A stretch of DNA of 64,000 nucleotides, from positions 172,302-236,301 of the forward strand of contig NZ_JACHJO010000007.1 in assembly GCF_014203695.1 (NCBI RefSeq), given 5' to 3'. Source of the DNA: Nocardiopsis algeriensis. Its GTDB lineage: Bacteria; Actinomycetota; Actinomycetes; Streptosporangiales; Streptosporangiaceae. Within the stretch, counting starts at the first letter, position 1, and every line of letters starts with the position of its first letter. The position numbers were made by a program, and so were the translations under genes. Below are positions 18,974 to 28,716 of this stretch, piece by piece. Under the pieces are notes generated by a model. The model did not search any database, was not told the origin of the DNA, and worked only from the letters and a program-made list of their open reading frames with translations.

Positions 18974-19966
18974 CTACCCGGACGCTCCGGGGTCGGCCCC
19001 GGACCGGCCGGGCCCGGTGCCGCGCATGATGCGCTGGGCCGCACTGAGCTTGTCCAGCAGCCAGTCGGGGAGGTGGTCGGCGCTGCGGGGGAAGTACATC
19101 GCGTCGCGGTAGAAGCTGCGCGGGTCGGGTTCGACGTCGAACTCGGGCGGGTTGCTCAGGTCGTAGTGGACACCGATCTCCCGCGACTCCTTGACGGTGA
19201 GGCGGAAGGTGTACCACGTCCCCTTGCCCTGGTGGTACATGCCCGTCCGGAGCCTTCGGAACAGGTGGGCCACCTCGGGCAGGAGCAGGTCCCACTCCTC
19301 GCCCTCCTCCCGCAGCACCCGCACCTTGGAGGCCGCCACCCCCACCAGCGCCCTGTGCTCGACGACGACCTCGCGCCACTCGCCCCGGACGGCCGCGGTG
19401 GTACGGGCCGCGATCTCCTGGATGGTGTCCATCACCTCCTCGGGGTCCATCTCCCCCGGGGCGATGCGCGCCTTGCGGGAGGGGCGCGAGGTGGCCAGGG
19501 CGCTCCACCGCGACGCCGGCTCGGGCACGCGGCCGCCGTCGAGGCGCTCCAGCAGCCAGTCGGGGATGTGTTCGCGGTCGCGCGGGAAGTGCTCCAGGTC
19601 GAGCAGGTAGCTGTCCTCCCCCCGCGGTTCGTCGAAGTACGGTTCGCTCTCGTGGTCGTAGCGGACCCGGTAGCGGGCGGGGCGCTCCATCTCGTAGTAG
19701 GCCGTGTACCAGGTACCGGTCCGCTCGGCGAACATGCCCGCGCGCAGATCGCGCAGCTCACCCAGGACGGAGAACGGGGGAACGCAGCCGACGCCGCGGC
19801 CGTGCTCCATCAGCGCATCGACGTGGATCGCCTCGGAGTCGACCAGCCCCGAGTAGACGAGTCGGAGTTTGAGCCACCCCTGGGGGGCGGTCGCCAGGAG
19901 TGCGGTTCCGATCCGTCGGAGGCAGGCGTCCTGTTCGCGGGGGGTCATCGCTTTGCGGGCGGTCAT
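18974..19966 (-). CDS. Tandem YezG/DUF600-like protein, possible immunity protein
   Basis: A 330-residue protein made of two copies of one fold. Each copy has a helical start, a TWYT strand (GTWYTAYYEMERPARYRVRYDH; GTWYTFRLTV..EIGVHYD), a FD/YFDEP or FDVEPDPRSFY turn, and a final FPRxxxHxPDWLLxxL helix. This pattern matches the YezG/DUF600 immunity-type family, and the single-domain protein at 53252-53686 is a relative. No toxin gene adjoins it. Immunity to a nuclease-type polymorphic toxin is inferred from the family only. ATG 19966 is preceded by AAGGCGAGA. Confidence 0.7.
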   Translation of the reverse strand: MTARKAMTPREQDACLRRIGTALLATAPQGWLKLRLVYSGLVDSEAIHVDALMEHGRGVGCVPPFSVLGELRDLRAGMFAERTGTWYTAYYEMERPARYRVRYDHESEPYFDEPRGEDSYLLDLEHFPRDREHIPDWLLERLDGGRVPEPASRWSALATSRPSRKARIAPGEMDPEEVMDTIQEIAARTTAAVRGEWREVVVEHRALVGVAASKVRVLREEGEEWDLLLPEVAHLFRRLRTGMYHQGKGTWYTFRLTVKESREIGVHYDLSNPPEFDVEPDPRSFYRDAMYFPRSADHLPDWLLDKLSAAQRIMRGTGPGRSGADPGASG

Positions 19967-20216
19967 ACTCTCGCCTTCTGGTCGGTGGGGCCGCGATCTC
20001 CCGGCCGAGCCGGAACGCATCGGGCTCTCCCGTGCCGGTGGGGGGTCGTTGTCCATCCTCCTTCTCCGCACCACGTCTTGTCGGACACACACCATAAAAA
20101 GCCGCGTGTGTCACCCAACCGATGCCGGAATCCACCTTGTGCACAAGGCCTACCGCCGCCGAACCGGTCCCGCTAGGCTGTCGCAGAGACGCTCTCCCCC
20201 CAACGGAAAAGCCGGT

Positions 20217-21284
20217 ATGGGACCGCGACGCACCCCCCGACTCCTCTCCTTCCGACGTGACGAGGGCCAGGCCAGCATCCTGCTGCTGTTCGGCCTCACC
20301 CTGGCGCTGCTCGCCCTGACCCTGCTGTTCGTCCGCGTGGGCGCGGCGGGGGACCAGCGCTCGCGGGTGCAGACGGCGGCCGACGCCGCCGCGCTCGCCG
20401 CCGTGAGCGCCCTGCAGGACCAGGCTGCCGCGTCGCTGGCCGTCGGCGACTTCCCCATGCCGATGTACGACGAGGAGGTCGCACGCGCCCGCGCCGAGGA
20501 GTACGCGAAGGCCAACGGGGCGGTGCTGACCGACATCCGCGCCAGCGACAACGTGATGGGCCGCAACGGCAACATCGTCCGGGTCGAGGTGCGCGGGGCC
20601 GTCTGCCAGAAGGAGCTGGAGGAGGACGGTTCGCGGCACTGGGGCGACGTGGTCTGCGACGGCAGCGAGGAGGAGACCGCCACGGTCGTGGGGACCGCCT
20701 CGGCCATCGCGATCGCCGAGTTTCCCGAGTGCGGCCGCAGCGGCGGGATGATCACCTGCGCGGGCGGCGACATCTCCTCCGTGGAGCAGGCGCGACGGGT
20801 GATCGACGTGCACCTGATCGACCAGGAGGGGCGCTTCATCTTCGACCCGGACGTCGTCTTCGGAGGAGGAGCCATCGTCGACTGCTCGTCACTCGGACAG
20901 CTCCACCCGACGATGTGCCGGGTGCACGAGATCCTCCAGGAGCAGTTCGGCGGCTTCTACCTGGAGGCGGGCGGCTACCGCAACGAGCCCACCAGCGACC
21001 ACGGGTACGGCATGGCCGTGGACTACATGATGGCCCCGCTGGGCGGCGTCCCCAGCGACGAGATGCACGCCAACGCGATCACGGTGATCAACTGGGTCAT
21101 CGAGAACTCCCACCAGCTGGGTGTCAAGGGCATCATCTACGAGCAGCACATCTGGAACGCCACGGCGGGCAACCCCGTGGGCCCCTGGCAGAGCGTCAGG
21201 AGGTCGATGGGCGACCGGGGCAGCAACACCCAGAACCACATCGACCACATCCACCTCGCGGCGGGTCCCGGCCCCATGAGGTAG
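20217..21284 (+). CDS. TadG-like protein with M15/ARB_07466-type C-terminal domain
   Basis: A 355-residue protein. The N-terminus (RRDEGQASILLLFGLTLALLALTLLFV, then RVQTAADAAALAAVSAL) is a TadG/pilus-assembly helix. Residues about 50-200 form an extracytoplasmic linker. The C-terminal 150 residues resemble the ARB_07466/M15 D-Ala-D-Ala-peptidase-like domain. A complete metal-site pattern is present: His262 and Asp269 in HGYGMAVD, plus NHIDHIH with His344/His346. It could therefore bind or cut peptidoglycan stem peptides beside the pilus. ATG 20217 was chosen for fit to the basic leader; the RBS is weak. A CCTTGTGCACAAGG palindrome lies 69 bases upstream. Confidence 0.82.
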   Translation: MGPRRTPRLLSFRRDEGQASILLLFGLTLALLALTLLFVRVGAAGDQRSRVQTAADAAALAAVSALQDQAAASLAVGDFPMPMYDEEVARARAEEYAKANGAVLTDIRASDNVMGRNGNIVRVEVRGAVCQKELEEDGSRHWGDVVCDGSEEETATVVGTASAIAIAEFPECGRSGGMITCAGGDISSVEQARRVIDVHLIDQEGRFIFDPDVVFGGGAIVDCSSLGQLHPTMCRVHEILQEQFGGFYLEAGGYRNEPTSDHGYGMAVDYMMAPLGGVPSDEMHANAITVINWVIENSHQLGVKGIIYEQHIWNATAGNPVGPWQSVRRSMGDRGSNTQNHIDHIHLAAGPGPMR

Positions 21285-21607
21285 CGCCGCGGGGCCCGCG
21301 CCCGGAAGCCGGGCCCGCCGCAGGTTTTCCACAGCTCCCGGTACCCCCTTGCCTCACCGGGGCGGCGGCTCCAACCTGGGAACATGGCCTCTCACCACCC
21401 CCCAGCCGCACGTGGACTCCCCGGCCGCGACCTGCCGGTGGGCGCACCGCGCGAGTCGGCCCCCGAGGAGGACGGATCTCCCCGGTCCGGACACCTCGGC
21501 ACGGCCGTGCACCTCTCGTCCGGCCCGAGCCGGTCCCCCCTCGGGCCGTGCCTGCGCACCGCCCTCCCGCACGCACCGGCTCCCGCGGCCCCGAGGGAGC
21601 GAGGCAG

Positions 21608-22477
21608 GTGCCCGTGGATCGCGGCAGCGCCCTGATGGAGTACACGGCCGTGATCGTGATGGCCACGGCCCTGATCGCGGCGACCGTTCCGGTGGACAGG
21701 CTCCCCCGCGAGCTCTCGGCCGCCGTCCACCGTATCCTGTCCACCGGTCCGGAGGACCGGAATCCGAACGGCGGCAGGGCCACAACCGGCCATTCCGAGG
21801 GCAATGGGACCCTTGACCCGGCCCGGGCCGCGGACGCGGTCCTGCGCTGCTCGCAAGGGCTGCCGACCCCCGACCCGCTCGGCAAGGTGGACTGCGCCCT
21901 GTCCCTTCTCGGTCTGCTCGACTCCGACGTCCTGGAGGCCACGATCCTGCGTCTGGACATGGATGACCTGCAGGAACTCTTCGCCAGCGAGACCTTCAGC
22001 GCCACCCCCGCGGCCCGGGTGGCCGTGCGCCTGCTGTGGGAGAACGCCTCGCTGGCGACCCTGCACCTGCTGTCCCGGACCGGGACGTTCGGGTTCCTCG
22101 GACCGATGCTGGAGTCGCCCGCCCTCGACTGGGCCCTCGTCCTCGTGAACGCGGGGGAGGGAAGAATGCGTGCAACCATCGAACGAAACGTTGCGTCACC
22201 GCGTCGTACACGCCGTACACAGAACACTCCGATTCCGGTCCGCGACGGTCCGCGACGACCCCCTGCTCCCCGCCCCCTGACCCCCTCAGCTCCTGTACCC
22301 CCCGCGGTCGTCCTCCTTTCCGGGGGGGCGGCCGCACGACGAGCCGCAGAATCGAGGTCGAGGCCGTGTCGATACCCTCGCTTCCCGACACCGCACCCGA
22401 GAACGAGCAGCCCCAACCCGGTGGGAAACCGAGTCTGGCGGCCGTCCTCCTGCTCGTGCTGGCCTCCCTCTCGGTGA
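21608..22477 (+). CDS. Flp-like prepilin protein with unusual long tail
   Basis: From GTG 21608 (GGGAG upstream; GTG 21614 is an alternative) the product begins with a short leader ending DRG, then SALMEYTAVIVMATALIAATVP: Gly, Glu at +5 and Tyr, as in Flp pilins. A helical region of about 140 residues follows (ADAVLRCSQGLP, VLEATILRLDMDDLQELF, ARVAVRLLWENASLATLHLL), not typical of a pilin. After about codon 185 the composition becomes random-looking Pro/Arg/Ser, and the frame runs 112 bases into the next gene. A 3' frameshift or degraded end near 22150-22200 is therefore suspected. 289 codons as read. Confidence 0.6.
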   Translation: MPVDRGSALMEYTAVIVMATALIAATVPVDRLPRELSAAVHRILSTGPEDRNPNGGRATTGHSEGNGTLDPARAADAVLRCSQGLPTPDPLGKVDCALSLLGLLDSDVLEATILRLDMDDLQELFASETFSATPAARVAVRLLWENASLATLHLLSRTGTFGFLGPMLESPALDWALVLVNAGEGRMRATIERNVASPRRTRRTQNTPIPVRDGPRRPPAPRPLTPSAPVPPAVVLLSGGAAARRAAESRSRPCRYPRFPTPHPRTSSPNPVGNRVWRPSSCSCWPPSR

Positions 22478-23196
22478 TGGCCAGCGGCTGGGGGGTGGCC
22501 CGGCTGACCATAGCGGGCGTCGAGGCCCCCGCTTCGGAGTCCGTCCCCGCGGCCGTCCCCTCACACGCCGGACATCCCCGGAACACGGTCGACCCGAAGG
22601 ACGCCCACGCCTTCGTGGAGTCCTCCGCAACGCTGCTGGAGAGCGCGCGGTCCTACGAGATCTCCTTCTCCCTGCACGGCAGGACGGGCGCCCCCCTGCC
22701 CGGGCCGGACGAGGCGGAGGGCCAGGCCCCCGGGGAGGGCCTGGTGCGCTACGACGCCGCCGGGCAGCCGGTGTTCGAACACTTCTTCACCGCCCCCGAC
22801 GGTCTGGACATCTACCGCTACGAGATGGCGGGCGGAAACCTGCTGATGACCGCGGGGAGCGGCCTGCGCGTGCTGGACCCGGCCACGGAGGCCGACCGCT
22901 ACCTGTGCTCGTCGGACTTCGGGTCGGCCAAGCTGCGGGAGGTGCTCGCCTCCTCCGAGGACCTCTCCCTGGCCGGCCGGGAGGAACTCGGGTCGGGGGC
23001 GGTGCTCCACCGCTACGAGGGGACCTTCACGGCCCGGTTCGGCAGCTACGACTCCCGCACCGGGGAGAACGTCGTGGCCCATCTGGAGGACGCCGAGTTC
23101 GAGCTGTGGATCGGAGAGGACGGCCGCCCCCACCGGTTCTCCTACGACACCCCCGAGGGGATCGGCGAGACCTACGAGTACACCCTGGCCGACTGA
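22366..23196 (+). CDS. Membrane-anchored LppX/LolA-like protein
   Basis: A 276-residue protein from GTG 22366. A hydrophilic N-terminus is followed by one membrane helix (about 25-50), then an extracytoplasmic domain: helix FVESSATLLESARSYEISFSL, strands GEGLVRYDAAGQPVFEHFF, and a C-terminal ELWIGEDGRPHRFSY strand. The order resembles LppX/LprG/LolA-type lipid-carrier folds and the outer domain of the kinase-like protein at 7569-9599. No lipobox was found. Its start lies inside the reading frame of the upstream Flp-like gene. A terminator hairpin follows. Confidence 0.7.
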   Translation: MSIPSLPDTAPENEQPQPGGKPSLAAVLLLVLASLSVMASGWGVARLTIAGVEAPASESVPAAVPSHAGHPRNTVDPKDAHAFVESSATLLESARSYEISFSLHGRTGAPLPGPDEAEGQAPGEGLVRYDAAGQPVFEHFFTAPDGLDIYRYEMAGGNLLMTAGSGLRVLDPATEADRYLCSSDFGSAKLREVLASSEDLSLAGREELGSGAVLHRYEGTFTARFGSYDSRTGENVVAHLEDAEFELWIGEDGRPHRFSYDTPEGIGETYEYTLAD

Positions 23197-23278
23197 GCGG
23201 TACCCCTGGGGCAGCCCCCGGTGGGAGCCCCTGCGGGCCCCTGCCGCCCCTCGGTCGGGTATCCGCCGAGTACGCCGA

Positions 23279-23485
23279 GGCCGTGCAGTCCGAGATGATC
23301 CGGACAACAGGGGCGAGGCCGTGTTGTCCGGAGGCTCTCACCGCATCGGCGGAGCCGATCCCCGGCGAACGGCCGACCAGGCGTGCCCTCGCAAGTCGGA
23401 GGGCGCAGCTCAGCCTGGCGGGCTTCGCAAGCTCTCCGACGCGGCGAGGGGGCGCCTGGCGGCCGTGCAGCCCGAGATGATCCGG
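23279..23485. repeat. Pair of 25-bp direct repeats
   Basis: GGCCGTGCAGTCCGAGATGA and the following TCCGG at 23279-23303 recur at 23461-23485 with one base difference, 182 bases apart, in the space between two convergent genes. The second copy ends 10 bases before the pectate-lyase stop codon. The intervening sequence has no gene. Confidence 0.75.
23300..23331. terminator. Terminator hairpin after LppX-like gene
   Basis: CCGGACAACA (23300-23309) pairs perfectly with TGTTGTCCGG (23322-23331) across a 12-base loop, about 100 bases after the stop codon and between convergent genes. Confidence 0.6.
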
Positions 23486-23495
23486 CCACCACGGC

Positions 23496-24572
23496 CTAGC
23501 CCCAGCGCACGCCGCCGACGCCCGCGCCGGCGGTGATGATGTCGGGGATGTCGCGCGCGGGACTCATGTACACCGTGTACGGCGGGTCTTCGACAGTTCC
23601 CTGGTTGTCGGGCTGGGCCGTGTCCACCAGCAGGTTGCCGTTCGCCTCCGCGTCGCCGGGGTTGTTCTCGTCCACGGTCACCGACCTCTTGGCACCGTCG
23701 AAGTAGTTGCCCGTCACCGCCACCTCGGATCCGTACTCGGACTGCACCCCGTACTCGCCGTTGGCGCGGAAGTAGTTGCTGAACACGTCCACCTGAGCGG
23801 CGTTGCGCACCCGGGGGTTGTTCCTGGCGGTGCCGTCGAAGTAGTTCTGCTGGACGGTCACGCGCAGACGCCCGGGCTCCTCGTCCTCGCCGCCGATCAC
23901 CAGCGCCGATTCCGCCTCGCGGAAGTGGTTCCAGGACAGCGTGACCAGATCGGCCCCGCCGGTGATCGAGACGAGGGGGCCCTCGCCCCCCTCGAAGGTG
24001 GATCCGTGGATCCACACGTAGGAGGAGTCGCCGCGCACGGACAGCGCGGTCTTCTCGGCCTCCACGAGCACGTTGTGGACGACGACGTTGCGGGAGCCGT
24101 CGATCACCAGGCCTCCCCCGGTGAGCTCGGCCCAGTCGCCGTCCTCCTCCCCGACCCCGGTCAGGGTCTTGTGGGAGCCGACCTCCACGTCGCCGTCCAG
24201 GTCGATCCTGCCGCTGACCTCGACGACGAGCGGTTCCTCGGCGGTCAGGTACTCGGCGAGTTCCTCGGCGCTGTCGGCGGTGACGGTCTCCCCCTCCGCC
24301 CCACCGGACAGCTCGGGCAGTTCCTCCCCGCCGTCCGTGGCGAGGGGCACCGCGGCCCAGCCGACGGGTTCACCCAGGGGCGCCTTCTCGGGCCCGTCCG
24401 AGGGGGCGCCGGAATCGTCGGCCTCTTCCGTGGTCGGCGAGGCCTCCGCCGGGGAGGGCGGCTCGGCGGCTGCCTCCTGCGGAGCCTCCTCGGCCTCCGT
24501 GGACGCGCAGGAGGCCAGGAAGGCGCAGAGCAGTACCGCCGCACCTGCGGCGAAAAACGGACGCAGTCTCAT
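23496..24572 (-). CDS. Pectate lyase family lipoprotein
   Basis: A 358-residue exported protein with a classical lipobox (LASC, Cys about residue 22) after MRLRPFF. An acidic Glu/Ala/Pro linker leads to a parallel beta-helix of the pectate lyase (PL1-like) type: LVIDGSRNVVVHNVLVE, YVWIHGSTFEG, VTLSWNHFRE, the NNPRVRNAAQVDVFSNYF active-site strand and VAVTGNYF. The Arg of the PRxR segment is present. Calcium-binding acidic residues cannot be fixed by eye. ATG 24572 was chosen because it begins the signal peptide and has GGAAAG upstream. Likely role: attack on plant polygalacturonate at the cell surface. Confidence 0.87.
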   Translation of the reverse strand: MRLRPFFAAGAAVLLCAFLASCASTEAEEAPQEAAAEPPSPAEASPTTEEADDSGAPSDGPEKAPLGEPVGWAAVPLATDGGEELPELSGGAEGETVTADSAEELAEYLTAEEPLVVEVSGRIDLDGDVEVGSHKTLTGVGEEDGDWAELTGGGLVIDGSRNVVVHNVLVEAEKTALSVRGDSSYVWIHGSTFEGGEGPLVSITGGADLVTLSWNHFREAESALVIGGEDEEPGRLRVTVQQNYFDGTARNNPRVRNAAQVDVFSNYFRANGEYGVQSEYGSEVAVTGNYFDGAKRSVTVDENNPGDAEANGNLLVDTAQPDNQGTVEDPPYTVYMSPARDIPDIITAGAGVGGVRWG

Positions 24573-24760
24573 CGGACGCTTTCCAGAGAGCGGGCCAGGG
24601 GGTCGCCACGACCTTGCCACAGTCGGCATCGCGAACCCAACTCAGATCCGACTTTTCAGACATCACACGAGGTATGGCCACGGACCCGGCCGAGTCGGCA
24701 CCCGTCGGCGGGCACCGCCGAGGACGCCCCGCGGCCCCGCCGTCCGCACCGGGCAGGACG

Positions 24761-26461
24761 TCACTCCGCGAGCCAGCCGATGTCCTCGTAGACGTAGTCC
24801 CCCGCCAGGCCGTACTCGCCCCAGTTGCGCAGGTCCTCGTGCACGGCGTACAGCCCCGGCCGTTCGAACAGGGGGATGGTCAGTACCTCTTCCCACAGGA
24901 GCGCGTCGATCCGGTTGGCGATCTCGGCGTACTCCTCGGGGTCGGTCTCCCGGCCCAGCCGGTCGAAGAGCTCGTTGATCTCCTCCGTGGAGTGGAAGCT
25001 GATGTTGTTCCCCCACGCCTCGCCCTTCTCCCCGAAGGGTCCTCCGTAGGTGCTCTGGGCGTCGGTCGGGTACGGATTGGAGCTGGTGAAGACGAAGGCC
25101 GCCAGCTCGTAGTTGCCGGGGATGACGTAGTCGGAGAACAGGGCGTTGCCGGGAACACTCTGGATCTCGACCTCCACTCCGATGTCGGCGAGCATCTCCC
25201 GGGTGATGTCGGCCTCGTCCTTGGCCAGTTCCATCTCCTCGGAGACCACGTAGCTCAGGGTCAGGGTCTCGCCGCCGGCGCCGGTGCGGAACTCGGCGCC
25301 CTCCTCCAGGGTCCATCCGGCCTCGTCGAGCAGTTCGCCCGCCCGCTCGGGGTCGTAGGTGCCGATCTCGCCGCTGTTGTCCCGGTAGCCGTTCTGGCTG
25401 GAGCGCAGGAGCCGGTTGACCTCGCCGGTGACGGGCCAGTCCACGGCGCTGAGCGCGATCTCGGCCAGGATGTCGCGGTCGATGCCCATGGCGAGGGCCC
25501 GGCGCACCCTGACGTCGGACAGCATCTCGCTGCCGGCGTTGAGCGCGATGAAGCGGTGGCCGTTGTTGACCGCCCGGGTGAAGTGGGTGCCCTCGGTCCC
25601 CCTCAGCATCGCGTAGGACGCGGCGTCGTAGCCCAGGTAGAAGCCGTCGATCTCCCCGTTGCCGAACGCGGTCGCCTGCCCGTGGGGGGCGATGTTGGCG
25701 AAGACGATCTCGTCCAGTACGGCGGGGGCGCCCCACCAGTCCTCGTTGCGGCTGACCGTGACGCGCTGGGCGGTGTCGTCGAACTCGGCGTCGGCGAAGG
25801 GTCCAGCGGTGACGGGGATCTGCCCGGCGTACCCCTCGGCGAAGAGCTCCTCGTCCTCCATGTACTCCTGGGGGTAGACGATGTCGAAGAGGGCGGGCCA
25901 GTCGGCGTAGGGCTGGGAGAACCTCAGGGTGAAGGAGAAGTCGTCGTCGCCCGGAACGACCTCCTCGACCCATGCGTAGCCGGTGTCGGAGCCGATCTGG
26001 AAGTCTCCCTCGCGCTCGCCCTTGCGGGTGATCACCATGGCCTCGTAGTCCTCCCAGGTCACGGGGTCTCCGTCGGACCAGACCGCCTCGGGGTTGAGCT
26101 CGTAGAAGACCTCCAGGCCGTCCTCGCTGACGCCGTAGTCGAGCACGTACTCCTCGCGCGGGGCGTGTCCGCCCTTGTCGTCGAAGCGCGTGGCGCTCGG
26201 CATGAGCGCGCCCAGGACCCGGCGGACGTCACTCTTGTTGCCCTGGACGTGGACCATGTTGTACTGCTGCTCGTACTCGCTGAGGGCCCAGACGAACCGG
26301 CCGCCCCGCCTGAGGTCCTCGCGGGGCGCGGGGTTGAGGTCCGAGGCAGCCGGCAGGGCGTCTCCGTGGCCGCTCAGCATCTCTCCGCCGCTGCCGCAGC
26401 CGACGGCGGCGAGCACCAGTGCCGCCGCGAGGGCGGGGCGGCACGCCTTTCCGATACGCAC
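24761..26461 (-). CDS. Oligopeptide-type ABC importer substrate-binding lipoprotein
   Basis: A 566-residue SBP family 5 (DppA/OppA-like) protein. GTG 26461 follows AGGAGG at ideal spacing. The signal peptide ends LAAVGC, a proper lipobox. Landmarks include GRFVWALSEYEQQYN, NPEAVWSDGDPVTWEDY, VTVSRNEDWWG, VRRALAMGIDRD and ELLDEAGWTLEEG. It is the last gene of a four-gene operon (permease, permease, fused ATPase, binding protein). The ligand is probably a peptide or similar small molecule. Confidence 0.93.
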   Translation of the reverse strand: MRIGKACRPALAAALVLAAVGCGSGGEMLSGHGDALPAASDLNPAPREDLRRGGRFVWALSEYEQQYNMVHVQGNKSDVRRVLGALMPSATRFDDKGGHAPREEYVLDYGVSEDGLEVFYELNPEAVWSDGDPVTWEDYEAMVITRKGEREGDFQIGSDTGYAWVEEVVPGDDDFSFTLRFSQPYADWPALFDIVYPQEYMEDEELFAEGYAGQIPVTAGPFADAEFDDTAQRVTVSRNEDWWGAPAVLDEIVFANIAPHGQATAFGNGEIDGFYLGYDAASYAMLRGTEGTHFTRAVNNGHRFIALNAGSEMLSDVRVRRALAMGIDRDILAEIALSAVDWPVTGEVNRLLRSSQNGYRDNSGEIGTYDPERAGELLDEAGWTLEEGAEFRTGAGGETLTLSYVVSEEMELAKDEADITREMLADIGVEVEIQSVPGNALFSDYVIPGNYELAAFVFTSSNPYPTDAQSTYGGPFGEKGEAWGNNISFHSTEEINELFDRLGRETDPEEYAEIANRIDALLWEEVLTIPLFERPGLYAVHEDLRNWGEYGLAGDYVYEDIGWLAE

Positions 26462-26532
26462 GGGGGTTCCTCCTGTGGGGGCGGGGACGGGGGCGGTGCG
26501 CGGGACGGCACCGCCCGGGAGCCGCACCGGGC

Positions 26533-28716
26533 TCAGAGGGCCTCGCGCGGCTCCGCGTAGTGGCAGGCCGCGGCATGGTCCGTCCCGTTCACGGCGCGGA
26601 CGGGGGGTTCGGTGGTCTCGCACCTCTCCCGCTCGGTGCGGGGGAGGACGGCGAACTTCGGGCACCTGGTGCGGAACCGGCATCCGGAGGGCGGGTCGGC
26701 GGGGCTCGGCGTATCGCCCTCCAGGACGATGCGCGTGCGCTCGCGCTCCTTCCCCGGGTCGGGGACCGGGACGGCCGAGATCAGCGCCTGCGTGTAGGGG
26801 TGGGCGGGCCGGGTGTGGACCGAGTCGGTGTCTCCGGACTCGACGATCCGGCCCAGGTACATGACCGCGACCCGGTCGGCGATGTGGTGTACCACCGACA
26901 GGTCGTGGGAGACGAACAGGTAGGCCGGTCCGAGCCGGGCCTGGAGTTCCCGCAGGAGGTTGAGCACGCCCGCCTGGACGGACACGTCCAGGGCCGAGAC
27001 GGGCTCGTCGAGCACCAGGAGCCCCGGTTCCAGGGCCAGGGCGCGGGCGATACCGATGCGCTGGCGCTGCCCGCCGGAGAACTCGGCGGGGAAGCGGGCG
27101 GCGTGCGCGGCGTCGAGCCCGACCATGCCGATCAGTTCGAAGACGCGCCGGGCGGTCTCGGCGGACGGGACCCCGTGGGTGCGCAGGGGCTCGGCGATGA
27201 TGTCGAAGGCCGTCATGCGCGGGTCCAGGGAGCTCATCGGGTCCTGGAAGACGATCTGCACGTCGCGGCGCAGCGCGAAGCGCTCCCTCCGGGAGAGCCG
27301 GGCGGTGTCCCTGCCCATGACGGTGATGCTGCCGCCCTGGGGCTGCTCCAGCCCCAGGATCTCCAGAAGCGCGGTGGACTTGCCGCAGCCGGACTCGCCG
27401 ACCAGGGCCAGGGTCTCTCCCTGGCGGAGGTCGAGGTCGATGCCGTCGACCGCGCGGACGGTGCCGACCCGGCGCCGGAGCAGTGCCCCGCGGGTCAGGG
27501 GGTGGTGCTTGACCAGTCCCTCGACCCGCAGCACCTCGCGGCGGTCCTCGCGGCGCGCCGGCCGGGACAGCGGGGGGATCTCCGGGACCGGGTAGATGTC
27601 CCGGGCGGTCCACCCCTGCGCCGCGATCTCCCCCGAGCGGAGGCACGCGGCCCGGTGCGCCTCCGCGCCGTCCTTCCCCGGGTCCGCGCCCTCCTTCCCC
27701 GGGTCCGCTCCGGTCCTTCCGAGGGGGTGCGCGTCCACGGGCAGGAGCTCGGGCTCGGCCGCCTCGCAGTCGGCCCGGGCGAGGGGGCAGCGCGGGGCGA
27801 AGGAGCAGCCGGGCGGCAGGTCGGACAGGGACGGCGGGGTGCCCCCGACCGGGACGAGGGCGCCCCGGTGCCCCCGCTCCGGGCGGGGCACGGCCCCCAG
27901 CAGGCCCATGGTGTAGGGCATGCGGCTGCCGCGGTAGATCCGGTCGACGCCGCCGGTCTCCACGGGGCGGCCCGCGTACATGACCAGGACCCGGTCGGCG
28001 CATCCGGCGACGACGCCGAGGTCGTGGGTGACCAGGACGACGGCGGCGCCGGTCTCGCGCCGGGCGGTGCGCAGCAGGTCCAGGATCTGCGCCTGGACGG
28101 TGGCGTCCAGCGCCGTGGTGGGTTCGTCGCAGATGATGACGTCGGGGTCGTTGGCCATCGCCATGGCGATGAGGACGCGCTGGCGCATGCCTCCCGAGAG
28201 CTCGTGGGGGAACGAGCGGTGGCGCCGGCCCGGGATGCCGACGAGGTCGAGGAGTTCGACCGCGCGCCTCGCGGCGGCGGCCCGGCCCTTCCCCGGGTCG
28301 TGGACCAGGACCGCCTCGGCGATCTGGTCGCCGACGGTGTGGACGGGGGTCAGTCCCGACAGCGGGTCCTGGAAGACCATGGAGACGACCTTGCCGCGCC
28401 TGGCCGCCATGGCCCGGTCGTCCAGGCCCAGGACCTCCTCGCCGTGCAGGCGCACCGAACCGGTGACCTCGGCGTTCGCGGGCAGCAGCCCCATGACGGC
28501 CAGGAAGGAGGCGGACTTGCCGGAGCCCGACTCACCGACGACGCCCAGCACCTCGCCGCGGCGGACGGAGCAGCTGAGGCCGCGGACGGCGTACACGTCG
28601 GGGTTCCTGCCGTGTCCCCTGAAGGTGACGGTGAGGTCGGCGATCTCCAGGACGGGGGTCTCGCCGGAGGGTCCGCCGGTCGCGGCCCCGGTGCTTCCGA
28701 TCGTGTCGGTGCTCAT
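26533..28716 (-). CDS. Fused double ABC ATPase of peptide importer
   Basis: A 727-residue protein joining two OppD/OppF-type ATPases that are usually separate. The first has Walker A GESGSGKS, signature LSGGMRQR and Walker B VIICDEP. The second has [16 protein letters not shown] and LLVLDEP. Each half ends with the oligopeptide-transporter tail carrying conserved Cys residues ([31 protein letters not shown]), suggesting iron-sulfur or structural clusters. ATG 28716 follows GGAGGAAG and overlaps the upstream permease stop (ATGA). It energises import with the two permeases encoded upstream. Confidence 0.95.
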   Translation of the reverse strand: MSTDTIGSTGAATGGPSGETPVLEIADLTVTFRGHGRNPDVYAVRGLSCSVRRGEVLGVVGESGSGKSASFLAVMGLLPANAEVTGSVRLHGEEVLGLDDRAMAARRGKVVSMVFQDPLSGLTPVHTVGDQIAEAVLVHDPGKGRAAAARRAVELLDLVGIPGRRHRSFPHELSGGMRQRVLIAMAMANDPDVIICDEPTTALDATVQAQILDLLRTARRETGAAVVLVTHDLGVVAGCADRVLVMYAGRPVETGGVDRIYRGSRMPYTMGLLGAVPRPERGHRGALVPVGGTPPSLSDLPPGCSFAPRCPLARADCEAAEPELLPVDAHPLGRTGADPGKEGADPGKDGAEAHRAACLRSGEIAAQGWTARDIYPVPEIPPLSRPARREDRREVLRVEGLVKHHPLTRGALLRRRVGTVRAVDGIDLDLRQGETLALVGESGCGKSTALLEILGLEQPQGGSITVMGRDTARLSRRERFALRRDVQIVFQDPMSSLDPRMTAFDIIAEPLRTHGVPSAETARRVFELIGMVGLDAAHAARFPAEFSGGQRQRIGIARALALEPGLLVLDEPVSALDVSVQAGVLNLLRELQARLGPAYLFVSHDLSVVHHIADRVAVMYLGRIVESGDTDSVHTRPAHPYTQALISAVPVPDPGKERERTRIVLEGDTPSPADPPSGCRFRTRCPKFAVLPRTERERCETTEPPVRAVNGTDHAAACHYAEPREAL

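Noticed and set aside
16287..19508. A minus-strand open frame of about 1,070 codons opposite the glycosyltransferase
   Set aside because: It shows no family match; the opposite strand has clear GT4 motifs.
20135..20148. CCTTGTGCACAAGG palindrome before the TadG-like gene as an operator
   Set aside because: It is a single perfect 14-base palindrome with no second copy or regulator nearby; it could be chance, so it is mentioned only in that gene's entry.
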